26,784 nt of DNA, from assembly GCA_900539175.1 (NCBI GenBank), contig UQAW01000057.1, forward strand, positions 1-26,784, read 5' to 3'. Below, piece by piece: positions 16,227-24,020 of this stretch. The first letter of the stretch is position 1. Every line of letters starts with the position of its first letter. Below the pieces are notes generated by a model, which made no database searches, had not been told where the DNA came from, and worked only from the letters and a program-made list of their open reading frames with translations. A program made the translations under genes and the position numbers. Origin of the DNA: an uncultured Lachnospiraceae bacterium (lineage in GTDB: Bacteria; Bacillota; Clostridia; Lachnospirales; Lachnospiraceae).

Positions 16227-17012
16227 TTACACCTCCTTTACGCCCAGAGCTTCTGCCAGAAGTTCTGTAAAGTAGATTACCGGAAGTTTTGTTGTTGCGT
16301 TTACTTCCAGATTGTAGCGGCACAATGGACAGGCTGTAATCATACAGTCTGCGCCCTTTTGTACGGCGGATTCCACCACACGTTCGGAGCGTTTCTGTGC
16401 CAGTTCTTTATCATTCAATGTCATATAGCCGCCGCAGCACTCGTTGCGTTGTTCGTAGAGTACCGGTTCAGCGCCGATGGCACGGATAAAATCTTCGATA
16501 ATCTTCGGATTTTCCGGATCATCAAACTGCATAACCTTGTTTGGACGCAGTAAAAGACACCCGTAATAGGCTGCAATTTTCTTACCCTTCAGAGGATTGA
16601 CTACTTTTTCTTTGATGGTGTCAAATCCAACTTCATCACGAAGCATCTCAAGGTAATGTACAACTTCTGCTTCTCCATGGTAAGCCATATCAGGCGCCAT
16701 GTAGTTATTTGCTTTTAAGCGGAAATTTTCATCTGTTCTCATGTCCTCGTTGACACGTTTGATCACATTATGACAGGCGGAGCAAAGGGTCAGGAGATTC
16801 TGGCCTTTCGCATGTGCCTGTGCGAGGGCACGGACAGACGGAAGTTTTGTGGCAATTTCATCTTTTGCGATCGGATATACACCGCCGCAGCATTGCCAGT
16901 TCTCGACTTCTTCCAGTTCAATTCCAAGGGCTTTTGCTGAAGCGATCGCATAATTGTTCAGTTCTTTTGCCTTGGTTTTCAGGGTACACCCCGGATAATA
17001 ACTGTACTTCAT
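16227..17012 (-). CDS. hdrB: HdrB-like subunit with two CCG domains
   Basis: The product has 261 residues. I chose ATG 17012 because AGGAGG lies 5 nt upstream; an upstream in-frame start at 17060 has no comparable site. Two cysteine-rich CCG domains are complete: C9, C41, C42, C77 and C80, then C152, C192, C193, C228 and C231. In methanogen HdrB these bind two non-cubane [4Fe-4S] clusters that reduce a disulfide. No CoM/CoB system or dsrC gene is in the window, so the acceptor must be different. Methanogen TfrB fuses an FrdB-like part to a CCG domain, so direct electron transfer to the fumarate reductase of this operon is plausible. Confidence 0.92.
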   Translation of the reverse strand: MKYSYYPGCTLKTKAKELNNYAIASAKALGIELEEVENWQCCGGVYPIAKDEIATKLPSVRALAQAHAKGQNLLTLCSACHNVIKRVNEDMRTDENFRLKANNYMAPDMAYHGEAEVVHYLEMLRDEVGFDTIKEKVVNPLKGKKIAAYYGCLLLRPNKVMQFDDPENPKIIEDFIRAIGAEPVLYEQRNECCGGYMTLNDKELAQKRSERVVESAVQKGADCMITACPLCRYNLEVNATTKLPVIYFTELLAEALGVKEV

Positions 17013-17068
17013 CTTGTCCTCCTGTTTTTCGTTTATAAAGAAAGTCTGAATTTCGGACATGCCAAACC

Positions 17069-17122
17069 GCGGCAGGTGAATCTCTGACTCTTCATGAAAT
17101 GAAAGTTAAGAGTGCCTGCCGC
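17069..17122 (-). other. Intercistronic hairpin, fumC to hdrB
   Basis: GCGGCAGG (17069-17076) pairs with CCTGCCGC (17115-17122), and ACTCTT (17087-17092) pairs with AAGAGT (17108-17113). There is no T-run on the minus strand. It separates the malate/fumarate enzymes from the Hdr module. Confidence 0.7.
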
Positions 17123-17142
17123 AGTTCTTATCTTCTGCGTAA

Positions 17143-18507
17143 TCAGACCATTTCTTCCGGATGGAATACTTCGTCGAACTTTTCTTCTGTGAGGAATCCA
17201 AGTTCTACACATGCCTGTTTCAGGGAGATATTTTCCTTATAGGCTTTCTTGGATGTCTTTGCGGCATTGTCATATCCGATATAAGGATTCAGCGCCGTTA
17301 CCAACATCAGCGAGTTATGCAGATTATGTTTCATTTTCTCACGGTTTGCAGTAATTCCGACTGCACAGTTGTCATTGAAAGAAATAATTCCGTCTGCAAG
17401 AAGTCTTACGGACTGCAGGAAATTATAAGCGATCACCGGCATAAATACGTTCAGTTCAAAATTACCCTGGGAAGCTGCAAAACCGACTGCTGCATCATTT
17501 CCCATGACCTGTACAGCAACCATGGTCAGAGATTCACACTGGGTTGGATTTACTTTACCAGGCATGATGGAACTTCCAGGTTCATTTTCCGGAATAAAGA
17601 TTTCTCCAAGACCGCATCTCGGACCGCTTGCCAGCCAACGGACATCATTGGCGATTTTCATCAGGTTTGCTGCCAGTGCTTTCAGTGCACCATGTGCAAA
17701 TGTAATATCATCTTTGGAAGTCAGTGCATGGAACTTATTCTCGGCAGTCACAAACTCTTTTCCTGTCAATTCGCTGATTACCTTTGCGACTTCCACATCG
17801 AAACCTTTCGGAGCATTCAGACCGGTTCCGACAGCAGTTCCGCCAAGAGCCAGTTCCTTTAATCCCGGAAGTGCAGCTTCCAGCATCTTTTTACTCTTTT
17901 CCAGCATATTGCGCCATCCGCTGATCTCCTGAGAGAATTTCACCGGAACGGCATCCTGAAGATGGGTACGTCCGCTTTTTACCACATCATCATTCTCTGC
18001 CTCAAGACGTTTGAAGGTTTCAATCAGCTTGTCAATTGCCGGAAACAATTGATCTTCGATACTCGTAGCGGCTGCGATATGCAGTGCTGTCGGGAAGGTA
18101 TCGTTGGAACTCTGTGACATATTGATATGATCGTTCGGATGAAGCAGCTTCTCTCCTGCGATCTCATTTCCGCGGTTGGCAATCACCTCGTTGGTGTTCA
18201 TATTCGACTGTGTGCCGCTCCCTGTCTGCCATACGACCAGCGGGAAATGATCGTTTAATGTTCCTGCAATCACCTCATCCGCTGCCTTACAGATTACATC
18301 CAGTTTCTGGTCATCCAGTTTTCCCAGATGATTGTTGGCGATTGCGGCACCTTTCTTCAGGATACCGAATGCGTGAATGATTTCTTTTGGCATCTTTTCT
18401 CCGCCGATTTTGAAATTCTGGAAGCTTCTCTGTGTCTGGGCAGCCCAGTAACGGTCTGCCGGCACCTGCATCTCGCCCATGGAATCTTTTTCAATACGAT
18501 ATTCCAT
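17143..18507 (-). CDS. fumC: Class II fumarate hydratase
   Basis: This 454-residue cytoplasmic enzyme interconverts malate and fumarate without iron-sulfur clusters. Family landmarks are TGSGTQSNMNTNEV (about residues 95-108), the catalytic-region SGRTHLQDAVP (about 184-194) and the signature GSSIMPGKVNPTQ (about 315-327). Its length is normal. AGGAGG lies about 10 nt before the start, 21 nt after the malate dehydrogenase stop. In this operon it should run toward fumarate, feeding FrdAB. Aspartate ammonia-lyase is a paralogue, but the overall match and context favour fumarase. Confidence 0.95.
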   Translation of the reverse strand: MEYRIEKDSMGEMQVPADRYWAAQTQRSFQNFKIGGEKMPKEIIHAFGILKKGAAIANNHLGKLDDQKLDVICKAADEVIAGTLNDHFPLVVWQTGSGTQSNMNTNEVIANRGNEIAGEKLLHPNDHINMSQSSNDTFPTALHIAAATSIEDQLFPAIDKLIETFKRLEAENDDVVKSGRTHLQDAVPVKFSQEISGWRNMLEKSKKMLEAALPGLKELALGGTAVGTGLNAPKGFDVEVAKVISELTGKEFVTAENKFHALTSKDDITFAHGALKALAANLMKIANDVRWLASGPRCGLGEIFIPENEPGSSIMPGKVNPTQCESLTMVAVQVMGNDAAVGFAASQGNFELNVFMPVIAYNFLQSVRLLADGIISFNDNCAVGITANREKMKHNLHNSLMLVTALNPYIGYDNAAKTSKKAYKENISLKQACVELGFLTEEKFDEVFHPEEMV

Positions 18508-18528
18508 TTTTTAAACTCCTCCTACTAC

Positions 18529-19479
18529 TTAGTTCAAATCCAGTTCTGCAATAACAGCTTTCAGCTTGTTGGCGCTATCCTGGAATTTTTCAATTTCTTC
18601 CTCTGTAAGCTTTGGCTCTAACTTACCTTTTACACCGCCGGGGCCTACAACCGTCAGACAACTGGTACAGACATCGGTTACACCATACTCACCGTGAAGC
18701 ATGGAAGATACGGTTGTGATAGAATCAGAAGCAGCGCAAAGCATTCCACAGAGTTTTACTACTGCTTTTGCCACACCATAGAAGGTAGCACCCTTACGTT
18801 TGATGATTTCTCCGCCTGATTTATGAACATAATCCTCCATCTCCTCATGAGTGAACGGCTTGATCTCCTTACCCATGCTCTTTGCAACGGCTTCATACTC
18901 TTCAAAAGGTACACCGGAAATATTTGTACAGGACCACGGTACATAGGAAGAATCGCCATGCTCGCCAAATACATAGGCATGGATATTTCTCTGAGCAATC
19001 TCCAGTTTATCAGATAATACGTAACGCAGTCTGGTGGTATCAAGCAGTGTACCGGAACCGATCACCTGATTCTCCGGAAGACCGGATACTTTCAGGAATG
19101 CATAAGTCATAACATCAACCGGATTCGCAACGATTACATAGACTGCATTCGGAGCATATGGAACACACTCTCTCGCAATACTCTTTACAATATTAACATT
19201 TGTCTGTGCCAGTTCGATTCTGGTCTGGCCCGGTTTTCTCGGAAGTCCGGATGTAATGATAACGATATCAGAATCTTTCGCATCTTCATAAGTTCCGGAT
19301 ACAATCGAGATCGGATCACGGAATGCCGTACCCTGTACGATATCCATAGCCTCTCCGTCTACTTTATCTTTGTTAATATCAATCATCACAAGTTCAGAAA
19401 CAAATGTTTCCTGAGACAAGGTATAAGTGATTGTTGCGCCTACACTTCCGGCTCCAATGACTGTGATTTTACTGCCCAT
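18529..19479 (-). CDS. mdh: Malate dehydrogenase of the lactate/malate dehydrogenase family
   Basis: This is a 316-residue NAD-dependent 2-hydroxyacid dehydrogenase. ATG 19479 is preferred because GAGAGGAG lies 7 nt upstream; an in-frame TTG at 19497 is the alternative. The NAD loop GAGSVG is near the N-terminus. The catalytic pair D147/R150 and H174 (GEHGDSS) are present. The overall sequence is close to L-lactate dehydrogenases. However, the specificity position (Gln102 in LDH numbering) is Arg81, in TSGLPRKPGQTR, the residue that binds the second carboxylate of oxaloacetate in malate dehydrogenases. The next genes are fumarase and fumarate reductase, which supports malate dehydrogenase. 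Automatic annotation may call it lactate dehydrogenase. Confidence 0.85.
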   Translation of the reverse strand: MGSKITVIGAGSVGATITYTLSQETFVSELVMIDINKDKVDGEAMDIVQGTAFRDPISIVSGTYEDAKDSDIVIITSGLPRKPGQTRIELAQTNVNIVKSIARECVPYAPNAVYVIVANPVDVMTYAFLKVSGLPENQVIGSGTLLDTTRLRYVLSDKLEIAQRNIHAYVFGEHGDSSYVPWSCTNISGVPFEEYEAVAKSMGKEIKPFTHEEMEDYVHKSGGEIIKRKGATFYGVAKAVVKLCGMLCAASDSITTVSSMLHGEYGVTDVCTSCLTVVGPGGVKGKLEPKLTEEEIEKFQDSANKLKAVIAELDLN

Positions 19480-19514
19480 GGCAATTCTCCTCTCCAACTC
19501 AATACTTTACTTAA

Positions 19515-19532
19515 TTGATAAATATTTAACTA
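19515..19532. promoter_or_regulatory. Candidate Rex operator
   Basis: TTGATAAATATTTAACTA matches 12 of the 14 fixed positions of the Rex consensus TTGTTAA-N4-TTAACAA. It sits just downstream of the predicted start of the big operon (about +8 to +25), where a bound repressor would block transcription. Rex senses NADH/NAD+ and in clostridia controls NADH-consuming fermentation genes. Confidence 0.65.
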
Positions 19533-19546
19533 TTTGATCTTTCTTT

Positions 19547-19575
19547 ATAGTACGCCCATGTTATTTTTTTGTCAA
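19547..19575 (-). promoter_or_regulatory. Promoter of the malate-fumarate-Hdr/Flx operon
   Basis: On the minus strand a perfect TTGACA (19575-19570) is followed after 17 nt by TACTAT (19552-19547). Predicted transcription starts near 19540, about 60 nt before mdh. No other strong promoter was seen before the terminator at 6451-6495. Confidence 0.75.
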
Positions 19576-19813
19576 TGTTTTTTCGACGGAAAAATATTAT
19601 TTTTTCACCCTCTATTAGTTTAAAATAACTCCATCTTTCAATTTTATTAAAAATTACATATTTCATTTTCGTGAAATTTGTCTCAACTAACTTCCTGAAA
19701 GTAATTCTTTCCCGTATGAATATTACTGGTGTTGCTTATGCTTTTCACAAATTTATTTGTAAGGAACCTACTGTACATTCGGAATTCAAAACAAATTTTA
19801 CCAACTTTAAGAC
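19576..19813. other. AT-rich intergenic stretch without recognisable gene
   Basis: This divergent spacer between the fumarate operon and the DMT gene is AT-rich. It shows small palindromes (such as TTTCATTTTCGTGAAA) but no reading frame, RNA gene or clear operator that I can support. Confidence 0.6.
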
Positions 19814-19842
19814 TTGTCATAAAAATAAGATAATGATATGAT
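19814..19842 (+). promoter_or_regulatory. Promoter at the palindromic repeat, upstream of the DMT gene
   Basis: TTGTCA (19814-19819) and TATGAT (19837-19842) are 17 nt apart. The -10 is the first part of the conserved repeat. The transcript would start near 19850 with the large hairpin at its 5' end and would reach the DMT gene after a leader of about 250 nt. Confidence 0.65.
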
Positions 19843-19903
19843 GATACAGACGTCAAAAGGTCATGCTTTTCATGCCTGCATGAAAAGCATGACTTTGGGA
19901 CGC
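19837..19903 (+). repeat. Palindromic repeat, copy B
   Basis: This is the second copy of the element at 3-70, in opposite orientation. GTCATGCTTTTCATGC (19860-19875) pairs perfectly with 19878-19893 across a two-base centre. The flanks GTCAAAAGG and CTTTGGGAC extend the stem with two mismatches. A smaller hairpin, CATTTTTC/GAAAAATG, follows at 19924-19942. There is no T-run after either hairpin. Confidence 0.8.
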
Positions 19904-20098
19904 GAAAATCACCGAAAAGTAGTCATTTTTCGTAGAAAAATGAGGGAATTTGAGGTGTTTTAGGATTGTGGGAACATGAATGTATCATAAGCGGCAAAAT
20001 ACCTTTTAACGCTTTCATTATATGATTTAGAAACGTCTGAGAATGTCTGATACGGACATATAAAATACATGATTTTAACAACAGAGGGGAAGTTACCT

Positions 20099-20998
20099 AT
20101 GAAAAAATTAAATTATCGAAATTCTCTGCTGCTCCTGTTAACTGCTACAATATGGGGGATTGCTTTCGTAGCACAAAGTGTTGGGATGGATTACGTAGGA
20201 CCATTTACTTTCAATTGTGTCCGAAGCCTGTTGGGCGGATTTGTTCTTCTTCCCGTCATCTGGTTTTTAAACAGCGGAAAGCATCCGGAATCCTTATCTG
20301 ATTCCTCCTCAAAAACATCTGGCAGAAAAACTTTATGGATCGGCGGAATTACCTGCGGCATTCTGCTGGCCTCGGCAAGCAGTTTTCAGCAAATCGGTAT
20401 TCAGTACACAAGCGTCGGCAAAGCCGGCTTTATCACCGCCTGTTATATCATTCTGGTTCCAATCCTCGGAATTTTTTTGAAGAAAACATGCAGTCCTATG
20501 ATCTGGCTTTCTGTCCTTCTGGCATTGTGCGGTCTCTACCTGCTCTGTATCAAGGACGGTCTTTCCATCGAAAAAGGTGATATCTACGTCCTCGTCTGTG
20601 CGCTTTTGTTTACTTTACACATTCTGGTCATTGATTATTTTTCACCGCTGACAGATGGAGTTAAGATGTCCTGTATTCAGTTCTTTGTCTGCGGTATCTG
20701 CTGCGGCGTATTTATGCTGCTGTTTGAAACACCCCAAATTACGGAAATTCTGGCAGCCTGGCAGCCGATTCTTTATGCAGGAGTCATGTCCTGCGGTGTA
20801 GCCTATACCCTGCAGATTGTGGGACAGAAAGACATGAATCCTACCGTTGCTTCCTTAATTCTGAGTCTGGAATCCTGCATTTCCGTACTTGCAGGCTGGC
20901 TTATCCTCGGACAGAAACTCTCCCGGCGTGAATTGTTGGGATGTGTGATTATGTTTTCAGCAATCATTCTTGCCCAACTTCCTTCCAAAAAGGTATAG
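20099..20998 (+). CDS. DMT-superfamily (EamA) transporter
   Basis: This 299-residue membrane protein has ten hydrophobic segments in two EamA repeats. The first repeat includes LLTATIWGIAFVAQ and IGIQYTSVGKAGFITACYIIL. The second starts after IEKGDIYVLVCALLFT and ends with VASLILSLESCISVLAGWLILGQ (described in parts). I chose ATG 20099 because AGAGGGG lies 9 nt upstream; an earlier in-frame ATG at 20069 lacks such a site. Members export amino acids or other metabolites, and the substrate is unknown. It follows the repeat-associated promoter, with a long leader. DUF4317 follows 92 nt downstream and may be co-transcribed. Confidence 0.92.
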   Translation: MKKLNYRNSLLLLLTATIWGIAFVAQSVGMDYVGPFTFNCVRSLLGGFVLLPVIWFLNSGKHPESLSDSSSKTSGRKTLWIGGITCGILLASASSFQQIGIQYTSVGKAGFITACYIILVPILGIFLKKTCSPMIWLSVLLALCGLYLLCIKDGLSIEKGDIYVLVCALLFTLHILVIDYFSPLTDGVKMSCIQFFVCGICCGVFMLLFETPQITEILAAWQPILYAGVMSCGVAYTLQIVGQKDMNPTVASLILSLESCISVLAGWLILGQKLSRRELLGCVIMFSAIILAQLPSKKV

Positions 20999-21090
20999 AA
21001 TACGGCACATCTTGGATAGATTTTGCAGGAAAGCTTTTCGAAAAAACAGCAGACATTTAACAAATTCAACAAATTATGGAGTGTATACAT

Positions 21091-22251
21091 ATGAACAAAA
21101 AAGAAATCAGTGAAATCAAAAAATTATTTACCCCGACTCACTGCGCAATCACACGCATCTGCGGCTGTTACGTAGATGCTGAGAAAAATCAGCGGATGAA
21201 GATGAAGGAAGCCTTTCTGTCACTTCCGGAAGAGGAGATGTTTAAGTATTTTAATATTTTCCGAAAGACACTCTCCGGCTCTATCGGGAAAAATGTCATG
21301 AACATGGAATTCCCCCTGGAACAGGAAATGGAAGGCGGCACCCAGGAATTTCTTCTTCGGATGCGTGACAGCGAACTGAAGGACGAAGAATTGCTGGATG
21401 AATTCTATCAGAAAATCATGGATAACTATATTTTCCCGGAAAATTACTACATCATTCTGATTCACGGTGCTTACGATGTGCCGGGACGTGCTTCCGACAA
21501 TCTGGATATGGATGATGCCTCTGATTTTGTCTACAATTTCATTCTTTGCAGTATCTGCCCGGTAAAACTGTCAAAACCAGGGCTTAGTTATAATGCGGAA
21601 ACCAACCATATGGAAAACCGAATTCAGGACTGGATTGTCGAAGCACCGGATACCGGTTTCCTGTTCCCGGCATTTAACGAACGAAACTCTGATATCCATG
21701 AACTGCTTTACTATGCTAAAAACCCGGAAATCCTGCAGGTAGATCTGATCGACCAGTTTCTCGGGTGCCGTACTCCCCTCTCCGCCAAAACGCAGAAGGA
21801 GACCTTCCAGACTCTGATCGAAGAAACACTGGATAACACCTGCAATTTTGAAACTGTCATGAATATTCAGGAAAATCTCAATGTCATGTTGGAAGAACGA
21901 AAGGAAGATCCTGAACCAGTGACTTTGGATAAATCTGAGGTAAAACGTCTGCTTGCCGACAGCGGCGTGGCAGATGAAAAACTGGAAGAATTCGATCATC
22001 ATTTTGAAGCTCTGACGGATGAGAAAACCAGTTTTGTGGCCTCCAATGTTGCCAACGTCCGCAGTTATGAAATCAAGACTCCGGATGTTATTATCAAGGT
22101 AGCTCCGGATAAGGCACAGTTAATTGAAACACGAATGATTAACGGCGTTCCCTATATTATGATCGAAGCCACCGATCTCGTGGAAATCAACGGCATTACC
22201 GTTCGTACTCCACAAGCAGAAGAGGAGGAACAGACGAACAGCAACACATAA
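21091..22251 (+). CDS. DUF4317 family protein
   Basis: This 386-residue soluble protein of unknown function is widespread in Lachnospiraceae and relatives. The N-terminus MNKKEISEIKKLFTPTHCAI, the internal HGAYDVPGRASDN and the block ICPVKLSKPGLSYN are typical of the family. I chose ATG 21091 because GGAG lies 9 nt upstream; an in-frame ATG at 21076 overlaps that site. No signal peptide or membrane segment is present. The tail is acidic (QAEEEEQTNSN). No catalytic motif is recognised and no function is proposed. It ends at a strong bidirectional terminator. Confidence 0.92.
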   Translation: MNKKEISEIKKLFTPTHCAITRICGCYVDAEKNQRMKMKEAFLSLPEEEMFKYFNIFRKTLSGSIGKNVMNMEFPLEQEMEGGTQEFLLRMRDSELKDEELLDEFYQKIMDNYIFPENYYIILIHGAYDVPGRASDNLDMDDASDFVYNFILCSICPVKLSKPGLSYNAETNHMENRIQDWIVEAPDTGFLFPAFNERNSDIHELLYYAKNPEILQVDLIDQFLGCRTPLSAKTQKETFQTLIEETLDNTCNFETVMNIQENLNVMLEERKEDPEPVTLDKSEVKRLLADSGVADEKLEEFDHHFEALTDEKTSFVASNVANVRSYEIKTPDVIIKVAPDKAQLIETRMINGVPYIMIEATDLVEINGITVRTPQAEEEEQTNSNT

Positions 22252-22262
22252 TTCTCTGTTCC

Positions 22263-22334
22263 AAAAAGGATACGGATAGAATACAAGTATATGCATATCA
22301 GTCCTGTCTTGTATTCCATCCGTGTCCTTCTTTT
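22263..22334. terminator. Bidirectional terminator between convergent genes
   Basis: The A-rich left arm (22263-22287) pairs over more than 20 positions with the T-rich right arm (22308-22334), with two mismatches. It serves DUF4317 on the plus strand and the spermidine-synthase-like gene on the minus strand. The loop contains ATATGCATAT, a small palindrome. Confidence 0.88.
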
Positions 22335-22393
22335 CATCTTTAAAAGTATTATACGAAATGTGTTCGAACCTCCGCCCCATGAACCCTGCTATA

Positions 22394-23995
22394 TTAAAAT
22401 TGCTCCAGCAATCCTTTTATCCCATCTTCGCGGAAAATTTCTTTATAATAACCGATCTCGTTTTGAATCAGTCCGTCAATCACCTGCATGCCAAGCAATT
22501 CCACAGGTGCTTTGTCATCGGTCAGAAGATACTCACCCTTCTCATAAACGTCCAGTTCTTCTTCCAAGCTCCGCATCATTGCCTTTAAGTCCTCATCCTG
22601 AATGTTTCCAATACGTTCCTGAAAATCAGAAAATGCGTCTTTATTCATGACCGCAAAAAGTTCACGGTTGGTAGAGCCTTTAACATCTACCGTACAGACA
22701 TTTGGAAATACAGATGCGATCGTATCCGACAAGTATTCATTGATATTCCCCTTCTCCTCAGAATGCATATTCATATTAACAACCAGAACACCATTTTCCC
22801 TCAGATGCTCCCGCACCATCGTGAAAAATTCCACAGAAGACATCTGAAAGGGGATGGTAATATCCTGATAAGCATCCACCATAATCACATCATATTTTTT
22901 ATCAATTGCCTGCAGATAGGCACGTCCGTCATAGGTTGTCACATCCACCGTTTCCGGCAGTTCAAAATAGCGATGAGCAAGATTTGTGATTTTCTGATCA
23001 ATTTCCACGCCCTCGATCTTCATGCCGTCAAAATAACGCATGCACTGTTTCGCATAAGTACCGGTACCCATACCGAGTATCAGCACATCCGTCTTTGTAT
23101 TGTCCAACGCACCCGCCATCACAGGTGCAGCCATTGCATAATCATAATACATACCGGTCAGTGAATCCTCTTTCATCATAATGGACTGAACGCCAAACAG
23201 CACATTGGTAGACAGGATAACACTATTTCCTGTGTCTTTCACCTGCAGATAGTTATAAATAGATTCGTCCTCTTCCAACAGATTGGTCTCCCAGAATGCA
23301 AAGCTATTCGAAAATCCCAAAAAACTGCATATGCAAAAAAGTAAAACCGCAGCCGCACAGATACCTTTTCTGGCCTTTTTGCTGATAAAATAAATCAGGC
23401 TTAGAATCAGCAGAATTCCTGAAAAAATCAAAAACGTAACCGAAGTTCCCACTGCCGGTATGGTTACAAATGTAGGAAGAAAGGTTCCAAGAATACTTCC
23501 GATGGTATTAAAAGCACCTAAGGTCCCAACCGTCTTACCGCTGTCATCCAGACTGTCCACCGTGTACTTTACCAGAGACGGTGTGACAGTTCCAAGTAAA
23601 AACAGGGGAAATACAAAAATTACCATACAGGCGATAAAGGCAGCCAATATCAGAAAATGATTGCTTACCGTAAGAATCAGAATTCCGGAAATTCCGAGTA
23701 TAATATATTTGCCTGCCAGCGGTATAGCTGCAATCCAGATTGCTGCAATGAGCAGACGCAGATATAACTTGTCCGGATTCGGATTTCTATCTGCACTTCT
23801 CCCGCCCCAGATATTTCCCAGTGCCATGGCAATCATAATGGTTCCGATGATAATTGTCCATACGATCTGTGAAGAACTAAAATAAGGCGCCAGCAGGCGG
23901 CTCGCCCCAAGTTCCACTGCCATAACAGACATTCCTGCAAAAAACTCTGTCATGTAAAGATAATATTTGTTTTTCAATATATTTGTTGTATTCAT
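22394..23995 (-). CDS. Membrane-fused spermidine synthase-like protein
   Basis: This 533-residue protein has an N-terminal membrane region of about seven hydrophobic segments (residues about 15-225) resembling an MFS half. A Rossmann methyltransferase-type domain of the spermidine synthase family follows (about 250-500), with DVLILGMGTGTYAKQ, the acidic ribose-binding GVEIDQK and VDAYQD. In true spermidine synthases the last motif provides the catalytic aspartate. Family members with membrane fusion are common in bacteria, and polyamine synthesis by them is not established. The start has GGGAG 7 nt upstream. It lies 25 nt after the YjbR gene and is probably co-transcribed. No speD or speA is nearby. 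Confidence 0.88.
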   Translation of the reverse strand: MNTTNILKNKYYLYMTEFFAGMSVMAVELGASRLLAPYFSSSQIVWTIIIGTIMIAMALGNIWGGRSADRNPNPDKLYLRLLIAAIWIAAIPLAGKYIILGISGILILTVSNHFLILAAFIACMVIFVFPLFLLGTVTPSLVKYTVDSLDDSGKTVGTLGAFNTIGSILGTFLPTFVTIPAVGTSVTFLIFSGILLILSLIYFISKKARKGICAAAVLLFCICSFLGFSNSFAFWETNLLEEDESIYNYLQVKDTGNSVILSTNVLFGVQSIMMKEDSLTGMYYDYAMAAPVMAGALDNTKTDVLILGMGTGTYAKQCMRYFDGMKIEGVEIDQKITNLAHRYFELPETVDVTTYDGRAYLQAIDKKYDVIMVDAYQDITIPFQMSSVEFFTMVREHLRENGVLVVNMNMHSEEKGNINEYLSDTIASVFPNVCTVDVKGSTNRELFAVMNKDAFSDFQERIGNIQDEDLKAMMRSLEEELDVYEKGEYLLTDDKAPVELLGMQVIDGLIQNEIGYYKEIFREDGIKGLLEQF

Positions 23996-24020
23996 ATCCA
24001 GTCTCCCATGTTCCAGATGC

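Noticed and set aside
18529..19479. Annotation as L-lactate dehydrogenase
   Set aside because: Arg replaces Gln at the substrate-specificity position and the gene is followed by fumarase and fumarate reductase. Malate dehydrogenase fits better, though activity is untested.
19860..19893. Intrinsic terminator at the palindromic repeat
   Set aside because: The stem is strong but is followed by TTTGGGAC and not by a T-run in either orientation.
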